A stretch of DNA of 64,000 nt from assembly GCA_017412605.1 (NCBI GenBank), contig JAFPWY010000011.1, positions 124,001 to 188,000 on the forward strand. Direction: 5' to 3'. Positions 51,040 to 59,569 of the stretch are shown here, in pieces. The position numbers and the translations under genes were made by a program. The stretch is from Fibrobacter sp. Its GTDB lineage: Bacteria; Fibrobacterota; Fibrobacteria; Fibrobacterales; Fibrobacteraceae. The notes beneath the pieces are model-generated. The model was not told the origin of the DNA and did not search any database. It saw only the letters and a list, made by a program, of their open reading frames with translations. Each line of letters starts with the position of its first letter. Within the stretch, counting starts at the first letter, position 1.

Positions 51040-53661
51040 TTAATTCTCTACATTTAATGGCCTATTAATCAAATTAATCGGCATCATACGATTTACATAT
51101 ACAATTTGTTCTAACTTCAAAATTTGAGTTAGCGAATCAATTTTATCAAAGAAGTCTTCCATCATGTCATTTCTAGGGACCAACAAACCATTCAATTTAT
51201 CAATAATCGCTTCACCAATTGCTTTCAGTATTTCGCGTCTTTTCTTCCGGATTATGCGTATACTTTGAAAATACTTTCCGGCATTATCAAACAATTCCTC
51301 ATCATTGATCCTTGAAGCGATAAACTGAAGAGATTCCTGATCTCTTGGGCCGACAATATGTGCATAAGGGTCTAGCCATCTTCGTACAGTTGCCTCTTGA
51401 ACAGCAATACCTTCATCTTTCACCATTTGCGTAGCAATTTCCTTTGGCGAAATATTATTACTTTCAACATAAGAGCGAAATTTCTCTTTCCAAAGAATGG
51501 AATGTGCATAAGCAAGATCTATGGATTGATCTAGTTTTCTTTCATGAATTAAGTTCTTCAGCACAGAATCAACAATATCATGAGCTTGTTCGTCATTTTT
51601 CGTAAAAACAATCGAGTCGCCTTCTTCTATATCAGATACATCAACTTCCTTTACATCGCCATTTTCTTTATCAAGAATATAAGCCCTATAATACTTTGAG
51701 AAAAATATTTTTTCACCATCATCAAAGGTCCCGACGGCAACAACTTCCGATTGCAGATTGTCATTTTTACCTGATTCAATTTTCTTAAATAGAGTTCGTT
51801 CCTCTAACTGTTTAACATATTCATCCATATCGGTGTCAGTTCTTTCAATTTCATCGACATCCTTTTCGATTTCATCACTATCATCACTTGCAAGTTCTTC
51901 TGGCAACAATGAAATATTTACATTAATACGATTCAATTCATCTTCAGCTTTTTTTGCTCTTCTATATTGATGCTTGAATAATATTGCTTCAAAATCATAA
52001 AGAAACACTTCTATGTTTTTTGATGACACGCATTTGAAAACATCAAAGCGTTTTCCAGACATGACTCCCACAGCAATAACAAAATCATATGCCTCTTTAT
52101 TATCAAACTTATTTGCGTTTACAATGGTTAACAATTCTGGCGAATCAACAATTTTGTCAATTCCTGTTTCTTTCAGGAGCGTAATGTAAAATGCTTTAGG
52201 AACAACAATGGCTATTTTTTTATCATGACTTGAGCATATAAAATCACGTATTTGTTGTTCTTTCTTTGATTCACAACGCAGGCTTTCTTCTAACATCTCA
52301 AGGACAATAATTATTTCATCTACCTTTTCACGCACGTCGCCAGAAAATACTTGAGCATTTTGTTTAAGTACGTCAAAACGATTCTGTATATTCTCTACTT
52401 TTACTAAACCCTGATTTACGCATCTATCAAATAGCTCAATATCAAAAACTGCTGTCAAAAACAGTTTCATCAAAGAATATGCATTTACTATAAAGTTTTC
52501 CTTTTCCTCGGAATCAGGCGCATTGATTTTGACAAAGAAAATGTTCTTTTTGAATATTTTATATTCATCCCATGACAAGTAGCCTTCAATTATATGTTTG
52601 TTTATTTGATGATTCTTCACCAAAGAAATCTGTCTATGCAATTCTTTTGTATAAACATTTTCTACAACTAATTCATCAGAATTACCAGATATGTCGGATA
52701 GAAACTTCTTTGAACAAGCGTATATTTCGGGGTTCTCCGTTTCCTGAACCAAAGACAAAACGTTTATGGAATCCAAATTTGCAAGCAAATGAACATAAGG
52801 AATCGATTTTCTTTTAAGTAATTCTGGAATTTCTGATGAATTTCTCCCAATAATTTCATTTCCTGAAATAACTAGACCAATATGCTTATTTCCATCCTTT
52901 TTTAATATCAAATTTCGCGCAACAGAAATTTTTCCAGTTATTTTCAGGTTTACTTCACTTTTTGCAATATTTTTTCCAAAAGAGTATTCCTCTTCTTCGG
53001 TAAAATATGATGCTGTTAACAAATCTAAAAGCGGATAATTTTGGCCGCCTGAAACAAAAGAAAGCTTCTTGATGATTGTTTCTGCGAGTTCTCTGTCCAT
53101 TACTAACACAACAGAGTTGTCAATTACATTAGGAATAGAAGATTTTTCTATGCCTATTACCTGCGTAAAGAACTGCTCGTTTTGCAGAGAAGAAATCTTT
53201 TTTATTCCTCGACCATCCAATCTTTTAGATTTTCCATTATAGGGCTTGATTAGATTCCAACGTTCTAACGGAATGCCAAATTCATCTTTCTTTGGACCAA
53301 TCAAAACGATTTTTTTTACTTGGGCGTTATTGTCGTATTCTTTACTTTTACACTGACATTTAACAAGTTTCAATCCTCGTGCGTATAGGCAATAATCACC
53401 CTTTTTTAGAGATTCAACAACTTCTCTAGGATCAATATGATCTTCTAAAAGACATGTCATGGCTGTGTACGCAATAATACAAGCATCATAGCATATTGAC
53501 CCCGTATGCAATACAAAACCATTATTGTGTTTATCTTTGTAAGACGATTCCGCAAGGAACCGAAGAAATGATCGCAATACTAGTTCTTTAGATATAACAT
53601 TTCCTTCTAATGCTATATCACATCTTTTCAAGATCTCTAAAATTGCGTCTTTCGAAACCAT
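51040..53661 (-). CDS. DrmE-like protein (first gene of the defence operon)
   Basis: 873 aa; GAGG upstream of the ATG. I identify it mainly by position: class 2 DISARM begins drmE-drmA-drmB, and DrmE has about this size. Visible features: a region around residues 430-560 with DKKIAIVVPKAFYITLL and IVDSPELLTIVNANKF (helicase-like strands without a Walker A), an acidic low-complexity segment (DDSDEIEKDVDEIERTDTDMDE, about 620), a beta-rich stretch (VVAVGTFDDGEKIFFSKYYRAYIL), and a C-terminal helical, HTH-like part (VQEATVRRWLDPYAHIVGPRDQ) resembling parts of McrBC-associated proteins. No signal peptide is seen. Confidence 0.7.
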   Translation of the reverse strand: MVSKDAILEILKRCDIALEGNVISKELVLRSFLRFLAESSYKDKHNNGFVLHTGSICYDACIIAYTAMTCLLEDHIDPREVVESLKKGDYCLYARGLKLVKCQCKSKEYDNNAQVKKIVLIGPKKDEFGIPLERWNLIKPYNGKSKRLDGRGIKKISSLQNEQFFTQVIGIEKSSIPNVIDNSVVLVMDRELAETIIKKLSFVSGGQNYPLLDLLTASYFTEEEEYSFGKNIAKSEVNLKITGKISVARNLILKKDGNKHIGLVISGNEIIGRNSSEIPELLKRKSIPYVHLLANLDSINVLSLVQETENPEIYACSKKFLSDISGNSDELVVENVYTKELHRQISLVKNHQINKHIIEGYLSWDEYKIFKKNIFFVKINAPDSEEKENFIVNAYSLMKLFLTAVFDIELFDRCVNQGLVKVENIQNRFDVLKQNAQVFSGDVREKVDEIIIVLEMLEESLRCESKKEQQIRDFICSSHDKKIAIVVPKAFYITLLKETGIDKIVDSPELLTIVNANKFDNKEAYDFVIAVGVMSGKRFDVFKCVSSKNIEVFLYDFEAILFKHQYRRAKKAEDELNRINVNISLLPEELASDDSDEIEKDVDEIERTDTDMDEYVKQLEERTLFKKIESGKNDNLQSEVVAVGTFDDGEKIFFSKYYRAYILDKENGDVKEVDVSDIEEGDSIVFTKNDEQAHDIVDSVLKNLIHERKLDQSIDLAYAHSILWKEKFRSYVESNNISPKEIATQMVKDEGIAVQEATVRRWLDPYAHIVGPRDQESLQFIASRINDEELFDNAGKYFQSIRIIRKKRREILKAIGEAIIDKLNGLLVPRNDMMEDFFDKIDSLTQILKLEQIVYVNRMMPINLINRPLNVEN

Positions 53662-53675
53662 TTAGACCTCAATTT

Positions 53676-53689
53676 AATGTCCGGACATT
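53676..53689. promoter_or_regulatory. Perfect 14-bp palindrome upstream of the defence operon
   Basis: AATGTCC/GGACATT, 14 bp before the DrmE start codon. It would lie in the 5' leader or over the promoter of the minus-strand operon and could be an operator. A weak TTGTCA/TACAAA promoter can be read further upstream on the minus strand (about 53715-53745). Confidence 0.4.
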
Positions 53690-53831
53690 TCCTACAAATA
53701 GGGGAGAAATCATTCCTTTGTAATTTAAATAAAAACGTGTGACAAAGACTGTCATATTGGAATTTATAGTCATCTTGTTGAAAAAAACACGCATACTTGC
53801 AAAAAAATGTAATTAAACAGCTCCACATCCC

Positions 53832-53923
53832 CAGGGTTTTAGGGGCGGAGCTCCTAGGAGAGGGGGTGTCCGGAAGACTTGGCGAAGCCAAGGCTGCAGG
53901 CAGGGGGAGGCTTCCCCCTCCTT
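53832..53923 (-). repeat. Dispersed ~90-bp repeat, copy B
   Basis: Reverse-complement match to 11134-11217. It begins right at the stop codon of the methyltransferase gene and contains the hairpins GGGGGAAG..CTCCCCC and CTTGGCttcGCCAAG, so it may also work as a terminator. Confidence 0.7.
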
Positions 53924-54570
53924 TATCCGTTCGGGTTGGCGAGGGCCGGGGTTGCTTTCCAGAATGCTTCTCGGAAGAAGGGGTTGCCTGCGAGCCTGTC
54001 CCTGATTTTGAGGATGTTCCTGTGGGCGATTTCTATCAAGATGCAGTTCCGTTTCAAATTTAGTGCGGCTTCCCCCACGACGCCGCTGCCGGCGAAGGTG
54101 TCGAGCACGGTTTCGCCCTGCCTGGTCACGAACTGTAGGATTTTTTCGCACAGGGTCAGCGGGAGTTCGCTCTGGTGAATCTTGTTTTTCCTTGCCACAG
54201 GCGGGATGTCGAACATGGCGGGGAGCTTGCTCCCCTTTTTCCAGGTGACTTTCGAGTAGTAGAGCAGCCCGCACTGTTCAGCGTACTTTTTGATTTGGTA
54301 GAGGTAGTCGTCGAGTGTGTACCTGAAGCAGTCGTACGTGGCGAAGTTGCGGTCGCCGCCCTTGTTGGACTTCTTGTCGAGCCACGGGTGGTCGGTCAGG
54401 ATGCAGTCGATGGAGGAATCCCCGAGCATGGAGAGGTCAAGGCGGTTGTCGTAGATGCGTGCGCGGACGGTTTCCTTCGGCTTGTCGGAGTTTTCGGAAT
54501 AGGCGTCCTTGAGCGAGAATTCGCCCTTGTCCTTGAAACAGGAGTAGATGGTGTTTGCGAGTGATTTCAT
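53923..54570 (-). CDS. Beta-class DNA methyltransferase (N4-cytosine/N6-adenine type)
   Basis: 215 aa. CILTDHPWLDKK (about 57-68) is motif IV, a DPPY variant reading DHPW, and VLDTFAGSGVVGEAALNLKRN (about 165-185) is motif I. The IV-before-I order is that of beta-class enzymes, and the target domain is short. The N-terminal residues 1-45 (YSCFKDKGEFSLKDAY...VRARIYDN) look like a separate winged-helix. It transfers methyl from SAM to an amino group. No restriction enzyme is adjacent, so it may be solitary or a guard for the neighbouring defence operon. It reads toward the operon and is followed by repeat copy B. Confidence 0.78.
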   Translation of the reverse strand: MKSLANTIYSCFKDKGEFSLKDAYSENSDKPKETVRARIYDNRLDLSMLGDSSIDCILTDHPWLDKKSNKGGDRNFATYDCFRYTLDDYLYQIKKYAEQCGLLYYSKVTWKKGSKLPAMFDIPPVARKNKIHQSELPLTLCEKILQFVTRQGETVLDTFAGSGVVGEAALNLKRNCILIEIAHRNILKIRDRLAGNPFFREAFWKATPALANPNG

Positions 54571-54747
54571 GCGCAGAAATATAGATCCGGCGGAGTGACA
54601 AATTGTGACATTTTAATGTTGAAAAAAAATGAGAAATCTCTTGACAGGTGCCGCGCGGGGATGTATATTTAGTGAACAAATGTTCTAGTGCTCAAAATTT
54701 CAAATAGGGCGGTTTCACTCGCGCTAGCGAATAATCAGGAGGATAGA

Positions 54748-55076
54748 ATGGCACAAATTAATGTTCAAAACACCAAAATAACTGTTTTGGATATAGACAA
54801 CAAGGATTACATTTGTCTTACGGATATGGCTGGTGCCAAGGAAAATGATGTTCGTGCGGCCGATGTTATAAAGAATTGGCTTCGCAATCGTTATACATTG
54901 GAATTTTTAGGTACTTGGGAAACTATTCACAATCCTGGTTTTAAAGTGGTCGAATTTGACCACTTTAGGAAGGAGGCCGGATTGCCCACATTCGTGCTGA
55001 GTTGTTAGCTATTCAACAAATGACGGTCCTTGAGAATGTTGACGGACGGAAGCTGTTGATTGAGAGTAAAAAATAA
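54748..55076 (+). pseudogene. KilA-N-domain protein, middle deleted
   Basis: The frame from ATG 54748 (GGAGGATAG upstream) encodes the KilA-N start (VLDIDNKDYICLTDMAG...VIKNWLRNR...LEFLGTWE) to GLPTFVLSC and a stop at 55006-55008. In another frame, directly continuing, is AELLAIQQMTVLENVDGRKLLIESKK with a stop at 55076, the usual end of such proteins. The central WI..TGAIGI and AHKDIAFEF parts, roughly 120-130 residues, are missing. A perfect palindrome (54942-54967) lies in the coding sequence. KilA-N proteins are phage and mobile-element DNA-binding proteins. Confidence 0.7.
54942..54967. repeat. Perfect inverted repeat in the KilA-N coding sequence
   Basis: Arms TAAAGTGGTC / GACCACTTTA, 6-nt spacer, coding for KVVEFDHF. 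Confidence 0.85.
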
Positions 55077-55083
55077 AAAAGCT

Positions 55084-55205
55084 ATGTCCACAATTCTCCT
55101 CAAGAACATATACAAAGAAGGTGAATTGGACAAGGACTCAACTTGTAAGGAATATTTACAAGTTGCCCATGAAAGGGCGGTGAGGAATGAAAAACATTTG
55201 CTTTT
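55084..55205 (+). pseudogene. RhuM-family N-terminal fragment
   Basis: Codons from ATG 55084 read STILLKNIYKEGELDKDSTC and then KEYLQVAHE, which matches the conserved start region of RhuM-family proteins. The following YNLDxIISVGYRV part is absent, and the frame runs into the next gene's promoter. A perfect inverted repeat CAACTTGTAA-7nt-TTACAAGTTG (55139-55165) covers the TCKEYLQV codons, and the same codons at 31791-31815 are also palindromic. Confidence 0.5.
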
Positions 55206-55226
55206 ACACGTTGTTTATATTATATT
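55198..55226 (+). promoter_or_regulatory. Candidate promoter of the RelB/DinJ-type gene
   Basis: TTGCTT (55198-55203) and TATATT (55221-55226) with a 17-bp spacer, about 30 bp ahead of the start codon. Confidence 0.5.
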
Positions 55227-55254
55227 TTGTAGTTGTATCAACTACGAGGCTCCT

Positions 55255-55566
55255 ATGGCGATGTCAATTCTGCAAATCCGTGTAGACGAAAATCTCAAGA
55301 ACGAGGTGAGCGACCTGTTTGAAAGGCTCGGGATGGACATCCCGACCGCTGTCCGCATTTTCTTCAAGCGGGCGATCATTGAGAAAGGGTTGCCATTCGA
55401 TGTGAACGAAATTCCTTCTACCACTGCGCAAGATAGCAGTCGACTGATGCAAGCCTTGTACGCTCTCAATGAAGAAGCCCACAAGAACGGGACTGCCGGG
55501 ATGAGCGAAGAGGAAATCGAGGCCGAAATCAAGGCTGTTCGTCATTCCCGCGCATCAGGATTATGA
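55255..55566 (+). CDS. RelB/DinJ-family antitoxin
   Basis: 103 aa from the ATG at 55255 (GAGG 5 nt upstream). The ribbon-helix-helix start MSILQIRVDENLKNEVSDLFERLGMDIPTAVRIFFKRAI is typical of DinJ, and GLPFDV follows. The C-terminus ALNEEAHKNGTAGMSEEEIEAEIKAVR is the toxin-neutralising tail. No RelE/YafQ-type toxin follows: the next gene is convergent and overlaps its last 38 bp. It is therefore an orphan antitoxin. Confidence 0.85.
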   Translation: MAMSILQIRVDENLKNEVSDLFERLGMDIPTAVRIFFKRAIIEKGLPFDVNEIPSTTAQDSSRLMQALYALNEEAHKNGTAGMSEEEIEAEIKAVRHSRASGL

Positions 55567-55861
55567 CGTCGTTTCTGTCGAAGTCAGTGCCGAAGGCTTG
55601 CTGGTAGCTCGATTCCAGCGCCGCTTGCGGGGTGCAGCTTTCCCTGAACAGGACCATGCCGCTGTCCAGGCATTCCATGTCCAGTTCGCCGTCGGTGTCG
55701 ATGCTTTCCGGCCGGAACGTGGACCATAGGCAGTAATCGGTGTACCCCTCCCGGATGTCTTCTTCGAGCAGGTTGTCGCCCGTGCCCGCCTGGACTTTCA
55801 GGAAGGCGCCCCTGCCCTTGACCCACGCGAGAATCGCCCCGCTGAACACGTCTTTTTCCAT
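55529..55861 (-). CDS. Hypothetical protein (110 aa)
   Basis: From the ATG at 55861 (AGAGG 5 nt upstream). It is acidic and soluble, without a recognised domain; segments include AILAWVKGRGAFLKV and YCLWSTFRPESIDTDGELDMECLDSGMVLF. An upstream in-frame Met exists but lacks an RBS. Its end overlaps the convergent antitoxin gene by 38 bp. The clear RBS supports it as a real gene. Confidence 0.6.
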   Translation of the reverse strand: MEKDVFSGAILAWVKGRGAFLKVQAGTGDNLLEEDIREGYTDYCLWSTFRPESIDTDGELDMECLDSGMVLFRESCTPQAALESSYQQAFGTDFDRNDVIILMRGNDEQP

Positions 55862-55965
55862 AAGGCCTCTGCTGCCAAAAGATAGATAATGCGCGTGACA
55901 GAAAATGACAGGGGAAGAGACCCGAAAAAAGCCGCGCAAGATTGGAAGTCACAAATGCCACCATA

Positions 55966-55991
55966 AAACCCCCTCGAAATCGAGGGGGTTT
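55966..55991. terminator. Terminator at the end of the lipoprotein operon
   Basis: Perfect 11-bp stem AAACCCCCTCG / CGAGGGGGTTT with a 4-nt loop; on the minus strand it is followed by TTTTAT. Confidence 0.85.
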
Positions 55992-56021
55992 GCTGTTACA
56001 CGGAGTCATGCATGAATTGTT

Positions 56022-57092
56022 TTAGCAGGTCAGGCCTTCGCCGCACGGCGTGCAAGAGGCGTTGTTCCCGCAGTCGTTCAGTTCTTCGACTTCCCGGATT
56101 TCATGGACGTTCTTGTTGTCGTCGTACTTGATGTATTTTACGTTGACGAACTTGTCGCTGAGGGTGAACGTGATGGTACCCATGAAGCCGCCGGTCGTTG
56201 TGCATCCCGGGTACAGGATGGTAGCGTATAAGGTATCGCCCGAAAGTGTCGCCCTCAATCCGTTGAAGGTGCAGACTTCGTTAACGAGCACGCCGTCGTC
56301 TTGGATGGAGACCGTGCCGTCGGCGTTCTTCACTTTCACGACGCTAGGTGTCACGGCGGGGCCGCCGCGATACGACGATTTCACGTTGGTCGCCTCTTCG
56401 ACGATCTTCTCGCCCATCGGAGGCGGCAGGTACAGCCACACGCCATTGTTACACTGATAGACGTCGTCTTCAGTAACCAGTGTCTCTCCGTTCTTGTCGC
56501 AGGGGGTGCCAGAAATAGTATCCCTGTTACACTTACTGCCCGGGGGGCAAATATCGATTTCTACCCAGTAGTTCGCGGCGCACCTGAACGCCTTGCCGGT
56601 CACGCAGTCGGTAACGTTTTCCACGTCCGTGGCGCTGTCGCAGTTCCCGTTTGCGGTCATGCTGTCGTAATCGGTGATGTGCATGCAGTTTTCCGGTTCC
56701 TTCTGGCTGGAGCTGGACTCGGTTGTTGCCGAGGTCGGCGCCACTTCGGAAGAGGATGCCGGGACTACGTCGGAAGAGGATGTCGGGGGCACGTCGGTGT
56801 TGGAATTCTGGACGGTGTCCGCGCTCGGGTTGGCGCTGGAGGTGGGCGCATCGATGCTATTGGGGGCGGGCGTGTCGCTGGAGGCGGGCGAGTCCTGGTT
56901 GGAATCGCTGCTTGCCGGGGCGTCGCCGCTGTTTGCCGGAGTGTCGCTGCCGCTGGAAAGCGGTTCCTGGACCGAGCTCGTGTCGTTGGCGGGGGACACG
57001 CTGGAACTGTCGTCACCGCAGGCGGTGAACGCGAAGGCAATTATCGAAGCTGCGGCAATTCCGCAAGCCATGCTGGTGATTTTCTTTTTCAT
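56022..57092 (-). CDS. Lipoprotein with Ser/Ala-rich linker (last of operon)
   Basis: 356 aa; GGAGAAG precedes the ATG. Signal peptide and lipobox AFTAC (Cys25), then a low-complexity Ser/Thr/Ala/Pro linker (about 28-135). The rest has Cys-rich modules (CMHITDYDSMTANGNCDSAT, CPPGSKC) and a C-terminal domain (VTPSVVKVKNADGTVSIQDDGV...ELNDC) shared with the next paralogue. The ending CTPCGEGLTC is Cys-rich. Probably anchored in an envelope membrane and exposed. Function unknown; fourth lipoprotein of the TIGR02147-led operon. Confidence 0.8.
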   Translation of the reverse strand: MKKKITSMACGIAAASIIAFAFTACGDDSSSVSPANDTSSVQEPLSSGSDTPANSGDAPASSDSNQDSPASSDTPAPNSIDAPTSSANPSADTVQNSNTDVPPTSSSDVVPASSSEVAPTSATTESSSSQKEPENCMHITDYDSMTANGNCDSATDVENVTDCVTGKAFRCAANYWVEIDICPPGSKCNRDTISGTPCDKNGETLVTEDDVYQCNNGVWLYLPPPMGEKIVEEATNVKSSYRGGPAVTPSVVKVKNADGTVSIQDDGVLVNEVCTFNGLRATLSGDTLYATILYPGCTTTGGFMGTITFTLSDKFVNVKYIKYDDNKNVHEIREVEELNDCGNNASCTPCGEGLTC

Positions 57093-57110
57093 GATACTTC
57101 TCCTTAATTT

Positions 57111-58049
57111 TTACCAACCCATGCCGCCGCAATCTTGGTCCGGCGGGCACTGCACGCACGATGAGTTGTTCCCGCAGGGAAGCAGTTCTTCGACTTCGCG
57201 AACCGGCTTGACATTGCCCCTGAAGTCATATTTCAGGTAATTTATGTCCGCGAAGGCATTGCTCATGGTAAACGTGAGGGAACCCATTACGAAACTGCTC
57301 TTTGTGGGGTCCGAAAATTCAACGTGTGCGATCAGGGTGTCGCCTGCAAGTTCGGCGCCTACGGTTACGGAGTCGAAATCGTAGATGTCCGCTCCGTCGT
57401 CGCGGAAGGTAATCGTTCCGTCGGCGTTCTTCACCTTCACGACGCTAGGTGCCACGGCGGGGCCGTTGTTGTGTTCGGCCTTTGCGCCGGTCGCCACTTC
57501 CCTGATCGGGTCGACATCGTCTGCGTCGGGCGTGTACACCCACTTGCCTTCCTTGCAGGTGAAGATGCGGCTGTAGAATTCCATCGTCGAGTCTTCGGTT
57601 GCGCAGGGCTCGAGATCGGGCCTGTAGATTCCGTCGGGAATGCCGTCGCCGTTGCAGTCTCCGCCTGGGGGGCATTTGTTTTCGGCGTTGAAGTTGACCG
57701 TGTCCGTTTCCGAGGAGGCGGGCGCCACGTCGGGCGAAGAATTCGGCGCCACGTCGGAAGAGGACGCGGGCGTGTCGCTGGAGGCAGGGCTGCCATTGTC
57801 GCTGGAAGCCGGAGTAGGGGCGTCGTTACCGCTGGATGCGGGCGGGTCCTGTTTGGATTCGCTGGATGTCGGGGCAATGTTGCCGTTGGATGCTGGCGTA
57901 TCGCTGTCGCTGGAAAGCGGCTCCTGGACCGAACTGGTGTCGTTGACGGGGGATACGCTGGTGCTGTCGTCGCTACAGGCGGTGAGCATGAAGGCGACAA
58001 TCGAGGCTGCGGCAAGGCCGCAAGCCGTGCCGGTGATCTTCTTTTTCAT
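57111..58049 (-). CDS. Lipoprotein with Ser/Ala-rich linker, paralogue
   Basis: 312 aa, GGAGAAG before the ATG. The signal peptide MKKKITGTACGLAAASIVAFMLTAC is near-identical to that of the previous paralogue. Linker to about residue 125, a CPPGGDCNGDGIPDG unit that looks like a Ca-binding turn, and the shared C-terminal domain VAPSVVKVKNADGTITFRDDG...VREVEELLPCG, ending CPPDQDCGG. These two genes are tandem duplicates. Role unknown. Confidence 0.82.
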   Translation of the reverse strand: MKKKITGTACGLAAASIVAFMLTACSDDSTSVSPVNDTSSVQEPLSSDSDTPASNGNIAPTSSESKQDPPASSGNDAPTPASSDNGSPASSDTPASSSDVAPNSSPDVAPASSETDTVNFNAENKCPPGGDCNGDGIPDGIYRPDLEPCATEDSTMEFYSRIFTCKEGKWVYTPDADDVDPIREVATGAKAEHNNGPAVAPSVVKVKNADGTITFRDDGADIYDFDSVTVGAELAGDTLIAHVEFSDPTKSSFVMGSLTFTMSNAFADINYLKYDFRGNVKPVREVEELLPCGNNSSCVQCPPDQDCGGMGW

Positions 58050-58061
58050 GATACTTCTCCT

Positions 58062-59558
58062 TTATTCTAAACTGTACTTGCCGTCCCGACAATGGTATGC
58101 GCATCCGACGTCGTAAACCCATTCGTCTGATTCGGTGCAATCTGCCCCGATGAGGGGACTGGCGGAACAATCTTTTCTCGCGATGGCTCGCCTTTCGCTG
58201 TCGAACCAGGTTCCTTCATCGCATTCGTAGGTGGTTTTGCCGACGGTTACGGTGTCGCCTGTTACGCAGGGTATGCCATTAAGCGGCTCGTTCGTGTGTA
58301 CTTCTGTCCAATTGCCATCGTCGCAATAGTACCGCGTGTTGATGGTAAAGGATTCTCCTTTCACGGTCTTGTAGTCGAGGGGAATCGTCTTGATTTTCCC
58401 TTGTTCGGTGCAGGGTTCGCCTACCCAGGAATCGTTTTCGGTAAGGGCGTGCCAGGTGCCTTCGCGGCAAATGAGAGTTCCGTCCGTGTCGCAGTCCTTC
58501 GCGATTGCGTGCTCGTGGTGACAGGGAATGTCTGCCTTTGCAACACCGGAGGAATCCTTCATGTGTACGCAGTAGCTTTCCCAGTAGCTCTCTTTACAGA
58601 TGTAGAGGTCGTTGCTCCCGCATTCAACGAGCGTGTCGTTTTCCATTCCGCCGCAGTCGTTGCAGGCGACGACAGGGATGGGACACGGTTCTTCGTTGCA
58701 CGGCGGGCACATCCTTTCGTACTCGAAGCATTTCTCGTGCTTTTCTCCGATGCGTCCCATCGAGGAGGAACTTGCCACGGCCGAAGAGGAAATGGTCACG
58801 GCCGAGGAACTCGATGAGTTGCCGGATTGGCCATTGGACTTTTTTACCCAGTAATTTGCTTCGCAGACATAGATGCCGTTGCCGTCGCACGAGGCGATGG
58901 AGTCGCCCAAGGAGCCTATGCAGTGGTTGCAGGGAAGGACAAAGTTGATGCATTCGTTTTCATCGCATGGCGGGCACGCTTTCTCTATGTCAAAGCAGCC
59001 CGGCTCCATTCTCCCGATGCGTTCTGTGGAGGACGAAATTTCGGTGGACGAGGAACTCGCGATTTCTTCGGGCTTCTCTTGCCACTTGTATTCCTTGCAG
59101 ATGAGCGGCTTGCCCGTGTTGCAGTCCTTCGTTTCGAAAAGGTTGATGGAGCATTTCAAGTTTTTCTTTGCCGTCCCGTCCGAATCTATCAGGTGCACGC
59201 AGTCGGGAACCCACTCGTCGCCTATTCCGCAGATGTAGATGTCTCCGGTTCCGCATTCCACGAGCGTGTCGTTTTGCAGCATGCCACCGCAGTAAGTGCA
59301 GGGCTGGTAGTAAATGGGACAGTCGTCACCGTCGCACGGCGGGCACATGCTTTCGAAAGTGAAACACTGCTCGTGCTTTTTACCGGCGGGGTACGTGCTT
59401 GCCTCCGACGAGCTGCTGATATCCCGGTTGTTGCAGGATTCCGACGGCTCGCAGGTGCAGATGACGGGGGACGAGTCGCTTTCGCAGGCGCTCAGGGCGA
59501 GGGCGACAATCGATGCCGCGGCAAACCCGCAGGCTATTTTGTATGCATTCTTCTTCAT
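58062..59558 (-). CDS. Cys-rich repeat lipoprotein
   Basis: 498 aa from the ATG at 59558 (AGGGGA upstream). Signal peptide with lipobox ALSAC, and Ser-rich linkers (SSSSTEISSS, GNSSSSSAV). Three repeats of about 120 residues each carry C..CPPCD.(D/N)(D/E)CP and C..C.G...NDTLVECG, with Trp-containing ends (YICGIGDEWVPDCVHLIDS, YVCEANYWVKK, YICKESYWESYCVHMKDS). The last quarter has CRDGKYSLE-type and YYCDDGNWTEVHTNE units like those of the FISUMP proteins. Extracytoplasmic; probably disulfide-bonded. Confidence 0.8.
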   Translation of the reverse strand: MKKNAYKIACGFAAASIVALALSACESDSSPVICTCEPSESCNNRDISSSSEASTYPAGKKHEQCFTFESMCPPCDGDDCPIYYQPCTYCGGMLQNDTLVECGTGDIYICGIGDEWVPDCVHLIDSDGTAKKNLKCSINLFETKDCNTGKPLICKEYKWQEKPEEIASSSSTEISSSTERIGRMEPGCFDIEKACPPCDENECINFVLPCNHCIGSLGDSIASCDGNGIYVCEANYWVKKSNGQSGNSSSSSAVTISSSAVASSSSMGRIGEKHEKCFEYERMCPPCNEEPCPIPVVACNDCGGMENDTLVECGSNDLYICKESYWESYCVHMKDSSGVAKADIPCHHEHAIAKDCDTDGTLICREGTWHALTENDSWVGEPCTEQGKIKTIPLDYKTVKGESFTINTRYYCDDGNWTEVHTNEPLNGIPCVTGDTVTVGKTTYECDEGTWFDSERRAIARKDCSASPLIGADCTESDEWVYDVGCAYHCRDGKYSLE

Positions 59559-59569
59559 GATGTTTCCCC

